A DNA stretch of 64,000 bases from Desulfitibacter sp. BRH_c19 (GCA_001515945.1 LOER01000003.1:1-64000); one strand, 5' to 3'. Counted from the stretch's first letter, positions 1 to 8,805 are shown. Made by a program: numbers and translations. The notes: generated from the sequence alone by a model not told the origin.

Positions 1-2
1 GG

Positions 3-431
3 ATTGAAGAGAATGATTTTAGACAAGCAGAATTAATCTTTAATAAGTGGATTGATGATGACGCTTCTATTTTAGAAAAAAGAGCAATTATAGCGGCCCT
101 AGCACACCCTCCTGTTTTGAATGAAAAAGATAATGTACTATTCTGCTTTAAAATTACGGAAAGAATTTTGAAAGACATAATTAACTTGGGGAGAGAAATT
201 CGAAAGACTGAAGAATTTCGTGTATTAAGGAAAGGACTTGAGTACGCAATAAGTGTATTTGTTGCAAAACTACCTACTGAAGGTTTTGATCTTATGAAGG
301 AGTGGGCTCAGAAAAATGATCCTGATATAAAGAAAATAATAAAGTCTAATCTAGGCAAGTCTAGATTGACAAAAAAATTCGGGCACCAGGTGAATGAAGT
401 ATTTGTTGTACTGAACGGCAACTCTGCCTAA
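3..431 (+). CDS. HEAT-repeat-like protein, 3' part only
   Basis: The reading frame is open from the left edge of the window, so this is the C-terminal part (about 142 residues) of a longer protein whose start lies outside. The visible part is helical and charged, with a phrase like RAIIAALAHPP that is typical of HEAT/armadillo-type repeats, and no membrane segment. Its partner is unknown. The stop codon TAA lies inside a heptamer GCCTAAC that opens a large palindrome, an arrangement typical of integron gene cassettes. The last 25 residues look less helical than the rest and may derive from a later fusion. Family assignment is by look only. Confidence 0.6.
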   Translation: MEENDFRQAELIFNKWIDDDASILEKRAIIAALAHPPVLNEKDNVLFCFKITERILKDIINLGREIRKTEEFRVLRKGLEYAISVFVAKLPTEGFDLMKEWAQKNDPDIKKIIKSNLGKSRLTKKFGHQVNEVFVVLNGNSA

Positions 432-562
432 CACGATGATTTGCGGCTCCGGCTTTCGCTTTCGACCTAACTTGGTAATTGTCATGATTTTTGAAGTAGG
501 CGAGACTTTGGGGTCAAAAATCGCGCCAACTACCAAGTTCGCAAATCATGGGAACGTTATGT
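426..562 (+). repeat. attC-like large imperfect palindrome
   Basis: About 137 bases that fold back on themselves. The outer boxes are GCCTAAC (426-432) and GTTATGT (556-562). The inner arms are ATGATTTGCG (436-445) with CGCAAATCAT (540-549), AACTTGGTA (469-477) with TACCAAGTT (531-539), and ATTTTTGA (487-494) with TCAAAAAT (514-521). Size, the RYYYAAC/GTT outer boxes and the position directly over the stop codon of the upstream gene match integron attC recombination sites. The right box is not fully canonical, and no integron integrase gene is in the window. It could instead be an unrelated folded repeat. Confidence 0.5.
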
Positions 563-1358
563 GTAATGCCTGACTTACTAGAGTTAAATATAACAGAACA
601 GGAGATGAGAGATGGAATTGAAACATAAAGGCCATAATTTAATGACAACTGATGAAAAAGTCTTGAAACTGGTATTCCTTTCAAGCTATGGATTAGCGTT
701 AATTACTTTTATAACTTTTGTATTTGCAATGATTGCTGTTCCTATATCAGGTGCAAATGCCCCTAATGGAGGCATTTTATATCCTTATCTAGAGACTATA
801 GAACGGTATCCAAGAGATTATATTTGGCAGTACTTGGCGATGTTTATGATTTGCATCTATTTGATAAACATCATTATTATTAAGACTATTATTAATAAAG
901 AAAAACAAATTTATATTCAGATAGCGAGCTCCTTTGCAATAATTGCAACTGCTACTTTACTCATAAATTATTACGTTCAAGTAAATGTTGTACCTATAAG
1001 TTTGATGAATCAAGAATATGAAGGGATTGCCTTAATTACTCAATATAATCCACATGGAATTTTTATCGCCCTGGAGGAACTCGGGTATATAATGATGGCT
1101 ATTTCTTTTGGGTTTTTAATACCAGTTTTTAGAGGAAAACATACAAACATTATAGCGGTAATTTATTTATTGGCAGTTATAATCGCAATAGTGAGCTTTA
1201 TTTTTATCAGTATCCAATATGGTTTAGATAAGCTGGACAGATATGAAGTAATCATTATCTCCACAACATGGCTAGTCTTGATAATAAATGGAATACTAAC
1301 AGGAAATAAAGTTAGGAAATTGTGGAAGTGTAGTAAGTAGCTGGGCACTACACATAAC
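556..1358 (+). mobile_element. Candidate gene cassette bounded by 15-bp inverted ends
   Basis: The left end GTTATGTGTAATGCC (556-570) is the reverse complement, with one mismatch, of the sequence at 1344-1358 just after the stop codon of the single gene inside. In integrons the first bases of a cassette pair with the start of its own attC site, which is what is seen here. The right-hand attC is less good: it has an 8-bp stem CAGTTCCC (1362-1369) with GGGAACTG (1405-1412) but no clear GTT core after it. A small element with terminal inverted repeats is the alternative. Confidence 0.4.
612..1340 (+). CDS. Multi-pass membrane protein, possibly DUF4386-like
   Basis: A 242-residue integral membrane protein with about six or seven hydrophobic segments (roughly residues 22-48, 72-92, 102-125, 155-172, 178-202 and 213-232) and short basic ends. 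The layout recalls DUF4386 proteins, of unknown function; no catalytic motif is visible. The start is set by GGAG at 601-604, seven bases upstream. It is the only gene of a segment bounded by inverted 15-bp ends and preceded by an attC-like palindrome, so it may be a cassette-borne gene. Family name is tentative; that it is a real membrane protein is fairly sure. Confidence 0.7.
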   Translation: MELKHKGHNLMTTDEKVLKLVFLSSYGLALITFITFVFAMIAVPISGANAPNGGILYPYLETIERYPRDYIWQYLAMFMICIYLINIIIIKTIINKEKQIYIQIASSFAIIATATLLINYYVQVNVVPISLMNQEYEGIALITQYNPHGIFIALEELGYIMMAISFGFLIPVFRGKHTNIIAVIYLLAVIIAIVSFIFISIQYGLDKLDRYEVIIISTTWLVLIINGILTGNKVRKLWKCSK

Positions 1359-1361
1359 AGG

Positions 1362-1412
1362 CAGTTCCCAAAACTTAGAATATATGACTGTAATATGACG
1401 CTTCGGGAACTG
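1362..1412 (+). repeat. Inverted repeat after the cassette gene
   Basis: Stem CAGTTCCC (1362-1369) with GGGAACTG (1405-1412) around a 35-base AT-rich loop. There is no T run after it, so it is not a normal terminator. It directly follows the ACATAAC box (1352-1358) and may be the stem of a decayed second attC-like site. Confidence 0.45.
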
Positions 1413-1601
1413 TATATGCTCCGCTATCTCGACAAGAAAAAGGGGTAGATTTGTTAATTACAAAGAGATTGGATAATGTTTCAGCGTCATTACTATACAG
1501 GTGAAATCTTCACGAACATATACCCCTGCTCCTCCAAAGAAAGGAGTAGAGGATAATATAATTCGCCATCCATGGCGTAAGATTTATAGGAGGGGAATTA
1601 A

Positions 1602-2051
1602 GTGGGCATTAAATTTGTGCATACAAACCTTGTTGCTACAGACTGGAGAAATCTATCTAGATTTTATGTTGACGTTTTTGATTGTAAACCCCAATATCCG
1701 GAAAGAGACCTTTCAGGCGAATGGATAGATAAGTTAACAAATATTAATAACGTTAGGATAAAAGGAATACATCTGATTTTGCCAGGTTATGATAATGGGC
1801 CAACCCTTGAAATCTTTGAATATGATCCGGAATGTCCTAAGAATAGGTTTATGATTAATGAGCAGGGCTTTGGACATATTGCTTTTCATGTTGATGATGT
1901 AGAAAACGTTGCTGAAAAACTAATTACACATGGTGGCAAATTACTGGGTGAAATAATAAATAAGGATTATGGGGAGATCGGATTTTTAACAGCAACTTAT
2001 GCTCAAGATCCCGAGGGGAATTTCATAGAAATTCAGAACTGGAGTAAATAA
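1602..2051 (+). CDS. VOC (glyoxalase/bleomycin resistance) family protein
   Basis: A 149-residue vicinal-oxygen-chelate protein with the two beta-alpha-beta-beta-beta modules of the family. Likely metal ligands are His7, Glu70, His92 (in GHIAFH) and Glu143 (in GNFIEI), the usual H/E/H/E set. Such proteins act as glyoxalases, dioxygenases, epimerases or antibiotic-binding proteins; the substrate cannot be told. The start is GTG with a strong AGGAGGGG upstream; an overlapping frame beginning at 1501 is not real. It stands alone, with a terminator downstream at 2123-2167. Confidence 0.88.
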   Translation: MGIKFVHTNLVATDWRNLSRFYVDVFDCKPQYPERDLSGEWIDKLTNINNVRIKGIHLILPGYDNGPTLEIFEYDPECPKNRFMINEQGFGHIAFHVDDVENVAEKLITHGGKLLGEIINKDYGEIGFLTATYAQDPEGNFIEIQNWSK

Positions 2052-2122
2052 CCTTAGAACTGTTTCATATTTTTTGATACAAAGTATTATTTTGCTTATT
2101 GTTTGCCTAGTCATATGCACAG

Positions 2123-2167
2123 CCATCCATTGACGATGGTCGTACCGTCCACGGATGGATTTTTTTG
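2123..2167 (+). terminator. Rho-independent terminator after the VOC gene
   Basis: Stem CCATCC (2123-2128) with GGATGG (2153-2158), a further inner stem in the 24-base loop, then ATTTTTTTG. It is on the + strand, 70 bases after the VOC stop codon. Confidence 0.75.
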
Positions 2168-2199
2168 TGGTAAAAACTTCTAAACATTTGATATAAATA

Positions 2200-2742
2200 A
2201 TGGGGTTACCTAAGGTGACTAGAGAAAGGATGAACAGATTGATTGATACCAAGATAAGCGATTTTAAATTAAGGTTTGCCGAAATAAGCGATGTTTCATT
2301 AATATTGGAATTCATAAAGGAATTAGCTGAGTATGAAAAACTGCTGGATCAGGTAATAGCAACTGAAGATGTTTTAAGAGAGTCTTTATTTGAAAGAAAG
2401 ACAGCTGAGGTTATAATTGGAGAATTTCAGGATAAACCTGTAAGTTTTGCGTTGTTCTTTTACAATTTCTCAACATTTCTAGGGAGACCAGGTATTTACT
2501 TGGAAGATTTATTTGTGAAACCTGAAATGAGAGGGAAAGGTATTGGTAAGATAATGCTTTCATTTTTAGCAAAAGAAGCTATTGAAAGAAAGTGTGGCAG
2601 ATTGGAATGGTGGTGTTTAGACTGGAATGAACCTTCGATTGATTTTTACAAGCATTTAGGAGCAGTTTCAATGGATGACTGGACTGTATATAGATTATGT
2701 AATGAGGAACTAAATGCGTTGGCAAGTTGTTTTGTTGATTAG
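2200..2742 (+). CDS. GNAT N-acetyltransferase, SSAT-like
   Basis: An acetyl-CoA-dependent N-acetyltransferase resembling the diamine (spermidine/spermine) acetyltransferase branch. Visible motifs are the acetyl-CoA loop RGKGIGK near residue 111, the LEDLFVKPE strand just before it, and LEWWCLDWN followed by the FYKHLGA helix, all typical of SSAT-like proteins. The start is uncertain: the ATG at 2200 lacks a clear ribosome binding site, and the conserved part begins near the ATG at 2230. The true substrate could be a polyamine, an amino acid or a small amine. Polyamine genes (speD, arginine decarboxylase) lie 20 kb away, not in the same unit. Confidence 0.9.
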   Translation: MGLPKVTRERMNRLIDTKISDFKLRFAEISDVSLILEFIKELAEYEKLLDQVIATEDVLRESLFERKTAEVIIGEFQDKPVSFALFFYNFSTFLGRPGIYLEDLFVKPEMRGKGIGKIMLSFLAKEAIERKCGRLEWWCLDWNEPSIDFYKHLGAVSMDDWTVYRLCNEELNALASCFVD

Positions 2743-2920
2743 AACTTTGTCTTTTTGGCATAAAGAGGCCATAGTCTGAAAGTGGGATGAAAAACTTTAA
2801 GGGTTGTTAGCGTTCTGATACTGAACACTTGTAATCTTTGTGTTTTTTATTTTGCAGGAATTGCAGGAATAATATATAAATTATAACTTCAAACGATTAG
2901 TTATACCAAGGAGTGTTTGC

Positions 2921-3341
2921 ATGAAAAAAAGTAAAATTGCTGAGTCCATAAAGCTGAAAAATCACCCAGTTGCCGTATTACGTTCAAATATTAAACCAGG
3001 GGCGGTATGCAGTTTCATGAAGGGAAATGGGGTTGGCGTTATTTCAATGTTAAATGCTGCAGCCAAAGGGCGTGTGGCGATATTTGATGATAAGACCACT
3101 ACTTGTCAGGGTGGTAAAGTTGGACTGGGGTTCAACCGTTTTCAACTAGGTTTTATTGAATATTTCTTATCAACTGGAGTTGTCGATGGTAAAGAAGGAA
3201 TTTTACAAGAAGAGTCCAGAGTTAGCTGTCAAATTTGTCACTAGTTTACCTGAAGTTATCCCAAAAACTTATATTGTTATAAAAATGCCCCTGCTGCGAA
3301 ACGACATGCAGTCAGGGGATTCTTTAGACGACTTAGATTAA
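2921..3341 (+). pseudogene. Broken DUF169 family gene
   Basis: The first 95 or so residues match the N-terminal part of DUF169 (COG2043) proteins, which are normally about 230-250 residues. The frame then slips near 3205: after TGVVDGKEG the protein continues in another frame as FYKKSPELAVKF, the expected family sequence, and ends at 3341. The second half of the family is missing. A terminator hairpin (3287-3318) lies in the last codons. In the annotated frame the stop is at 3244. Function of DUF169 is unknown. A sequencing error could explain the slip but not the missing C-terminal half. Confidence 0.75.
3280..3318 (-). terminator. Terminator of the LysM gene (minus strand)
   Basis: Stem CCCCTG-CTGC with GCAG-T-CAGGGG (3288-3318, one bulged base), followed on the minus strand by CATTTTTAT. 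It is 57 bases past the stop codon of the LysM gene. It lies inside the 3' end of the broken DUF169 gene. Confidence 0.7.
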
Positions 3342-3374
3342 ATTAAGCAAGCTCGGTTTACCTATAATAATCTT

Positions 3375-4439
3375 CTAATCTAATGGCAGGTTAATGATTT
3401 GACCGACTTGAATAAAATTTGGGTCAACTATTTGTGGGTTAGCAGCAATAATAGCTTCTAGGCTAACCCCGGTGCGTCTGGAAATACTGAGCAGAGTCTC
3501 TCCTACCGAAACATATAATTGTGCAGTATTCATTGGTGATGGCAAAGGTGGCGTTACCACCAGATTGATGACTTGATTGACAGAAAGAACGTTGGGATCT
3601 ACAATTTGGGGATTTTCTGCTGATAACAAAGCTACTGTCAAGCCAAAGCGCCGGGCAATAGTGAAGAAGCTATCTCCAGTTCTTACCAAGTATTGCGCCG
3701 GACTAGGTGCTGGAATAGGTAATACTGGTACTACTAACGGAATAGCGATAATCTGTCCTGGAAAAATAACATTGGGGTTAACGATTCCTGGATTAAGTAC
3801 CATAATCTGCTCTATGGATACACCAAAGGTGCGGGCCAGAGAAAAGAGGGTATCTGTCGGCAGGGCGACGATGTTAAAACGATGCGTTGGATCTTGTGGT
3901 CGTGCACATTCACTGAGATCTCCTGTTAGCACCGGACTACCGACTGTACTGGTTTGAGTATTGACAGGTTGAACTATTACCTGCGCCCCGGCAAATAAAA
4001 GCGGCCTGGGAATGATTACTGTGCCGGCCCAGGTAGAAGGGCTTTCTTGCGGTAGAGGAAAGCCAAAACCTCCAATGCCAACAATATCAATTAGCGCTTC
4101 AAAACCATCAAAATTAGCCAAAGAAGGCAGGCCAAATGCAGTAACGGTAGCCGATTGTTGACCGTCTGGCAGTTGCCTAACTAGTATGGAACCTGTAGCA
4201 TTGGGAGGAGTGTCTATAGTAGGATGCAATACTGCATTACAAGGAAAGTTAATGGGGATAGGTAAACAGAGTACATCACCCGGATTAATTGATGCTGGGT
4301 CGGGAAGAGGGTTGTTGGCGATAATAAGACCCTCATCTACCCCTAATTGATCGGCTAATTGAAAAATAGTATCTCCCGAAATCACCACATAGCGAAAAAA
4401 ACCTGGCGGGCATTGATTTGGAACTAGTGTATTGGCCAT
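3375..4439 (-). CDS. Four-LysM-domain protein, probably spore or cell surface
   Basis: A 354-residue protein with four LysM peptidoglycan-binding modules: one at about residues 16-62, then three in the C-terminal half (about 187-236, 250-298 and 306-354), each with the family pattern of an xGDT/S start and an NPxIVDPN loop. Residues 65-180 form a separate beta-rich domain of unknown function. There is no signal peptide, as in LysM proteins of clostridial spore coats that are deposited from the mother cell. GGAAGG stands eight bases before the ATG. It has its own terminator and is monocistronic. Spore location is inference; the LysM call is firm. Confidence 0.88.
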   Translation of the reverse strand: MANTLVPNQCPPGFFRYVVISGDTIFQLADQLGVDEGLIIANNPLPDPASINPGDVLCLPIPINFPCNAVLHPTIDTPPNATGSILVRQLPDGQQSATVTAFGLPSLANFDGFEALIDIVGIGGFGFPLPQESPSTWAGTVIIPRPLLFAGAQVIVQPVNTQTSTVGSPVLTGDLSECARPQDPTHRFNIVALPTDTLFSLARTFGVSIEQIMVLNPGIVNPNVIFPGQIIAIPLVVPVLPIPAPSPAQYLVRTGDSFFTIARRFGLTVALLSAENPQIVDPNVLSVNQVINLVVTPPLPSPMNTAQLYVSVGETLLSISRRTGVSLEAIIAANPQIVDPNFIQVGQIINLPLD

Positions 4440-4725
4440 AATAACATTCCTTCCTCACTTGTTACTAGCGTATTTAACTTAGTCCTATCATATTATATGA
4501 TTTTATGCATACTTAATTTACACTTTGTAGCTGTTATTTCTATGTTATTCCTAGCCTTCTTTCTCCCTTTGTATGGATTATAAAGTATAACTTTTGGTTT
4601 AATATGTGCTCTAAATAAACACTATTAATAAAAGCAAAAATTGAGATGTAAATCGAAATGGATAAAAACTTATAGAATTGTCAAATATATCAAGCACTAG
4701 GCACCACAATCAAAAAATCTAAATT

Positions 4726-5182
4726 TTGGAAGGAAAATATGAAAATGGGAGTACCTTTTCGATATGGAGCAAAATGGATGTGATTTCCATGAAAGAAAGT
4801 ACCCTGTGTAAGATGTTATTCTTTTTAGGTGTATTATTTGTTTTATTGTTGTTAATTGCTGGTTATAATCAAAAACCAGATATAAACATGAGTGAAATAC
4901 TGGAGAAGTCTGAAGAAGAGTTTAAACAATTAAATAAGGTAGAAACTACTGCGGCTGCATTTGATGGTGAAAGTGATGTTAAGTTTAGACTAATGGTTGA
5001 AAAATACCCAACAGAAGAAGAGACATTTTTTTATTTAATAAAATAGTAGAAAATATTGCTCATTACTCTGATCATTCAGATGTATGGGATTATTATAATG
5101 GTTATTTCGATATAAAGAGTTATGAAAATGGTGTAATATATGAAGCGACTAAACTTATTGGCGAAGATTTGCAAATCCACTA
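4726..5182 (+). pseudogene. Frameshifted gene for a small membrane-anchored protein
   Basis: The first frame (4726-5046) gives a hydrophobic anchor (about 20 residues rich in L, V, F) and an acidic helical part, and stops just after a run of seven T at 5026-5032. One base earlier or later the frame continues as FNKIVENIAHYS and on to a TAA at 5182, giving about 50 further residues of good composition. So this was probably one gene of about 145 codons, broken by a one-base indel in a homopolymer. The start is unclear: TTG 4726 follows no clear site, and ATG 4789 is also possible. The family is not recognised. Confidence 0.55.
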
Positions 5183-5237
5183 AAATACCACACACAAGAG
5201 ATAGTTATACACTTTATTAAAATGAGGTAAATCATAG

Positions 5238-5669
5238 ATGATGCGTAAAACTTTTTTTTTAGTATTGATTGCATATTTTATGTTACTTGGTTATTGGATG
5301 CTCTTTGGTTTCGGCAGAATTGCTGGTTCAATGTATATGTATAACCTGGAGCCATTTTCAACAATCAAGCATTTTCTTAACTTTAACAAATTAAACAAAA
5401 ATGTCTGGGTGATTAATCTTATAGGGAATATTGGTGTGTTTATTCCCTTTGGATTTTTAATTCCATTGGCATTGAAATTATCTTACCTTAAATCACTGGG
5501 TGTTTTTCTAATTGGGCTAACATTATTAGAAGTATCTCAGTTAATTACTAAACGTGGGAGTTTTGATGTAGACGATTTCATTCTAAACTCGTTTGGATTC
5601 ATATTAGGATATGTTGTTTTCAAGTTAATGACTATGTGGGTAAACTCAAGGAGAGGCGGAACCATATAA
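5238..5669 (+). CDS. VanZ-like family membrane protein
   Basis: A 143-residue protein with four membrane segments and the VanZ-family signature: NLIGNIGVFIPFGFL, a following E-x-x-Q motif, and RGSFDVDDFILNSFG near the C-terminus. VanZ gives low-level teicoplanin resistance in enterococci by an unknown route; most clostridial homologues are uncharacterised envelope proteins. The start has GAGG nearby (AATGAGGTAAATC before ATG). The stop codon lies within ATATAAC, directly followed by a GC-rich inverted-repeat segment that has a near-copy at 58 kb. Confidence 0.88.
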   Translation: MMRKTFFLVLIAYFMLLGYWMLFGFGRIAGSMYMYNLEPFSTIKHFLNFNKLNKNVWVINLIGNIGVFIPFGFLIPLALKLSYLKSLGVFLIGLTLLEVSQLITKRGSFDVDDFILNSFGFILGYVVFKLMTMWVNSRRGGTI

Positions 5670-6115
5670 CAATATACTTCCGCAAGGGCGCATGCAGAAT
5701 TGGCAGCGGCCGTCTCGCCAAGCCTTAAGCTTGGCAGCGTCTGGAAAATGCTTCTTTAAACGAAAAACGTTGAAAGGGGGGGGGTTCCTCTATGCTTAGG
5801 ATAGATTAGTGATGAGAAAGGTGAGACACGCATGGTGCTACAAGAAATGAGGAAGTATTTTGACATTCTTACTGACAAAAATTTCATCTATTCTTATCAT
5901 TAGCTGTTGAACCTTGAATTATTCAAGCTTGAGTATAACGGAAAAAACAGGTTAATGTAAATTTTAAAACCCCTAATAATTTCACAAAAATAGTATAATA
6001 ATGGTAGAAAAAGATAATAGGAATAGAAAAGGTATCTAAGGGGTTACTGATAAAGTTTCCTAGTTAACTCGAAGAATAATACGAGCAAACAATTATTATT
6101 GAGGGGCTTCCAATT
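5670..6115. other. Gap with GC-rich repeat copy 1 and no clear gene
   Basis: The first part (5690-5745) is strikingly GC-rich for this genome and holds GGCAGCGGCCG (5702-5712) and an inverted repeat CGCCAAGC/GCTTGGC (5716-5735). The element at 5702-5725 matches 58041-58065 at about 23 of 25 positions. Next comes a run of nine or more G near 5777. A short frame at 5832-5903 (MVLQEMRKYFDILTDKN...) has no ribosome binding site. A possible -10 box TATAAT is at 5994-5999. Nothing else is recognised. Confidence 0.5.
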
Positions 6116-6511
6116 ATGTTAGTTAAGAGGAATAGTTTTACTTATCTTACCATGTTAATTATCGTTATGATACTAGGTTTAGGTACTAGATATTTTTCAG
6201 TGTATTTGCCTAACTGGATTACTCTATATTTAGGAGATACTTTATGGGCACTTATGGTTTTCTTTTTGTTTGGCTTCATATTTAAGACGGCGAAAACGAG
6301 ATGGATTGTTGCGCTAACCCTTTTATTCTCCTTCAGTATTGAAATAAGTCAGTTGTATCATTCACAGTGGATTGATGCTTTGAGACAGACAAGGTTAGGT
6401 GGATTAGTTTTGGGGTACGGTTTTTTGTGGAGTGACTTGGTTTCATATAGTATTGGAATTGTAATGGGAGTGTTTGTTGAGAAATTCATATTCTTTAATA
6501 GCAAACCATAG
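6116..6511 (+). CDS. DUF2809 family membrane protein
   Basis: A 131-residue integral membrane protein with four hydrophobic segments. It shows the DUF2809 pattern: LGDTLWALMVFF, an E-x-SQLYH motif in the middle (about residues 77-82), then TRLGGLVLGYGFLWSDL. The family is widespread and of unknown function. The ribosome binding site GAGGGG is nine bases before the ATG. It stands alone between two long non-coding gaps. Confidence 0.88.
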   Translation: MLVKRNSFTYLTMLIIVMILGLGTRYFSVYLPNWITLYLGDTLWALMVFFLFGFIFKTAKTRWIVALTLLFSFSIEISQLYHSQWIDALRQTRLGGLVLGYGFLWSDLVSYSIGIVMGVFVEKFIFFNSKP

Positions 6512-7036
6512 TGAATAATATTAAATTTCTGTAGACAGAACGATACAACGTGAATAAGATTTTTTATCAAAGAGAAATAGGCACTAATATTATTATTGAA
6601 AGAGATCGTAAATAACCGATCCGAGGTGATATTTGATGGGTGAGGGGAAATAGAGTTTGCATATATCATAATACCGGGCGTTTTATTCATACTGGCTTCT
6701 TATATGACAAAAGGATATTTCCTGAACCATTCGGCAAATGCATAGGCTAATTCCAAGTTAGCCCTCGGTTATGGTAAATTAGAATTAGAAATTAACACAT
6801 CGTGGTGTTAAGTGTGGCATAAAATGTTGTAGTGAACACAATAAATCGGTATTTATATATTGCTTTGAATGCCAGAAGTTCCCTTGCTCAAGGATGAAAA
6901 TATGCGTTCATCGAAATTTTTGTCTTTAGTGCAAAAAAGAGTATAAAGAATAAGTTTTAACTGGTGTTCATACCGTGACTCGGAAAGATGACGCAAAGGC
7001 TGCATAACATAATACAAACTGAATTGAGGCTAGATT
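6512..7036. other. Long gap, mostly without signal
   Basis: About 525 bases between DUF2809 and a GNAT gene. It contains the cysteine-rich coding remnant listed separately (6795-6929) and otherwise only short AT-rich frames. No promoter or terminator of good quality was found. The stretch looks like eroded former coding DNA. Confidence 0.4.
6795..6929 (+). pseudogene. Cysteine-rich remnant, DUF3795-like
   Basis: A short open frame without a start codon translates to a cysteine-rich stretch with CGIKCC, CFECQKFPC and a final C, about 44 residues, ending in TAG. The spacing of the cysteines resembles the C-terminal part of DUF3795 proteins. There is a stop codon just upstream in frame and no ribosome binding site, so it is probably a decayed fragment. 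The identification rests on the cysteine pattern only. Confidence 0.35.
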
Positions 7037-7543
7037 ATGGAAGTAAAAATTAGACGAGCAGTAGAAAGTGATAAAGATATTTTTGTTGGATTCACAGTAA
7101 AATTAGGCAAATTCAATCGGAGCAATCTTAATAATGAATGTAAGTATGATGATTTCGAATCAGTTCTTAATTCAATACAAAGGAAGGCTGAAGAGATTTT
7201 TAATAATAGAAATGAAGATACATTAATCTTAATAGCTGAATTGAAAAATATACCTGTAGGATACGCTTTGGGAAGAATACTTAAACAGGATGAAACTGCG
7301 GATAATGGAACAGGTACTATGGGACTTTTTGATGAAGTATTTGTTGATGATACAGCAAGAGGCCTTGGATTAGGACAAAAATTACTGGATGAGACAATGA
7401 AGTGGATGAAAGAAAGAGGAATTGATAGAGTCAAATTACATGCATATTCTTGGAATAATAATGCAAAGGAACTATATCAGCGTAATGGCTTTAAAGAATA
7501 TGCTGTATCATATGAAATGTTTATTGGGCGAGGACCCAAATAA
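7037..7543 (+). CDS. GNAT N-acetyltransferase
   Basis: A 168-residue acetyltransferase of the GNAT fold. The acetyl-CoA loop is RGLGLGQ near residue 110, preceded by the strand LFDEVFVDD, and the C-terminal NNNAKELYQRNGF helix is the usual family motif. GAGG lies ten bases before the ATG. It is followed 34 to 54 bases later by a second GNAT gene, with no terminator between them, so they may be co-transcribed. The amine acceptor is unknown. Confidence 0.92.
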   Translation: MEVKIRRAVESDKDIFVGFTVKLGKFNRSNLNNECKYDDFESVLNSIQRKAEEIFNNRNEDTLILIAELKNIPVGYALGRILKQDETADNGTGTMGLFDEVFVDDTARGLGLGQKLLDETMKWMKERGIDRVKLHAYSWNNNAKELYQRNGFKEYAVSYEMFIGRGPK

Positions 7544-7597
7544 TCGTATATCTTTTTTATAAGTGAGGCTACAGAGTTGACCATTGGAGAGGATTTC

Positions 7598-8077
7598 ATG
7601 AATAATTCATTATTAAGATACCAGTTATTTGAGGTTGGACAGGAGAATATTGTTTCAGATATGGTGTGGGAGGTTTTTAGTGAATTTGAAGCTCCTTATT
7701 ATTCTGCTGAAGGGGTTAATACATTTAAAGAGTTTATTCATCCCCAAAGACTTGTTAGTCAGATAATTAGTAATGATTTTAAGATTTACTGCTGTTTTGA
7801 AGGAAATGATCTTGTCGGTGTCTTGGCATTTAGGAATACATCTCATATTTCACTATTGTTTGTTAAAAAGAGCCACCAAAGGATTGGAATTGCAAAGGAA
7901 CTTTTAAGAATAGCTACAATGGAATTATTAAAAATTGATCCTGATTTACAAGAATTAACGGTAAATTCTTCACCATATGCTGTGATAATATATGAAAAAC
8001 TTGGCTTCAATGCTACTAATACAATGCAGGAAAAACATGGTCTCAAGTACAAACCTATGAAGAAGTGTTTACGTTAG
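7598..8077 (+). CDS. GNAT N-acetyltransferase
   Basis: A second, unrelated GNAT protein of 159 residues. The acetyl-CoA loop is QRIGIAK (near residue 95) after the strand ISLLFVKKS, and the C-terminal YEKLGF motif is present. The start is placed at ATG 7598 because GGAGAGG at 7586-7592 gives good spacing; a TTG at 7577 in the same frame has no site. Substrate unknown. Confidence 0.9.
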   Translation: MNNSLLRYQLFEVGQENIVSDMVWEVFSEFEAPYYSAEGVNTFKEFIHPQRLVSQIISNDFKIYCCFEGNDLVGVLAFRNTSHISLLFVKKSHQRIGIAKELLRIATMELLKIDPDLQELTVNSSPYAVIIYEKLGFNATNTMQEKHGLKYKPMKKCLR

Positions 8078-8263
8078 TTATTATTGGCTCTTTTTAGGGT
8101 GTTACGGTGTATATTAAGAGCTGAGGATTATGGGCTATAAAGCAAGTAGATCGATCAAGGTATGAAATTGCAGAGTCTCTTAATGTAGATTTTCGAGTAT
8201 ATTACCACTACTCAATTAACTATGCCTTAGAATTTTTATTATTAACTAGGTAGGAGGAGGAAG

Positions 8264-8755
8264 ATGACGAATTTTAAAACCATAATTGGATATACGCCTG
8301 GTGTAATTGGTAGAGTTTCCGAGTTGCATGCCAAGTATTACGCTGAAAACTGGAATTTTGGACATTTTTTTGAAGGAAAAGTTGCTAGTGAGCTTTCGAG
8401 ATTTGTAAATAATTATAACAATTCCCGCGACCGTATTTGGTCATTAGTCTTGGATGGCTCTATCGAAGGATCTATTACCATTGATGGCTCTTCTGAAAAA
8501 GAAAATATTGCTCATCTTAGATGGTTTATTATTTCGGAGAAATTGCGAGGAAAAGGAGCTGGAAACTTTCTTATGGAGCAAGCTCTTTCATTTTGCAAGG
8601 ATGCCGAATTTGAAGGTGTTTATTTATGGACTTTTCAGGGACTTTCCTCATCTGGGCATATTTATGAGAAATTTGAATTTCAATTGACCGAAGAACGACC
8701 TGGAGACCAATGGGGCACAACCGTTATAGAACAACGTTTTGATCTTGTAGTATAA
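8264..8755 (+). CDS. GNAT N-acetyltransferase
   Basis: A 163-residue GNAT protein similar to the acetyltransferase halves of MarR-GNAT fusion regulators: LRWFIISEKLRGKGAG (about 86-101) carries the acetyl-CoA loop, and GHIYEKFEF is the usual C-terminal helix. The ribosome binding site AGGAGGAGG is very strong. Between 8078 and 8263 a frame without start (8124-8253) could be a gene remnant. The acceptor is unknown. Confidence 0.92.
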   Translation: MTNFKTIIGYTPGVIGRVSELHAKYYAENWNFGHFFEGKVASELSRFVNNYNNSRDRIWSLVLDGSIEGSITIDGSSEKENIAHLRWFIISEKLRGKGAGNFLMEQALSFCKDAEFEGVYLWTFQGLSSSGHIYEKFEFQLTEERPGDQWGTTVIEQRFDLVV

Positions 8756-8805
8756 TTGAAGGGATGGTTAACTAAAATTTATAACTTATGGAGGATGATA
8801 GACTA

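Noticed and set aside
1501-1728. Open frame overlapping the VOC gene
   Set aside because: The frame is a shadow: poor composition, no ribosome binding site, and the VOC frame has full family motifs.
5026-5032. Programmed frameshifting at the T run
   Set aside because: No slippery heptamer with downstream fold was visible; a plain indel is simpler, and the same kind of lesion recurs at other runs.
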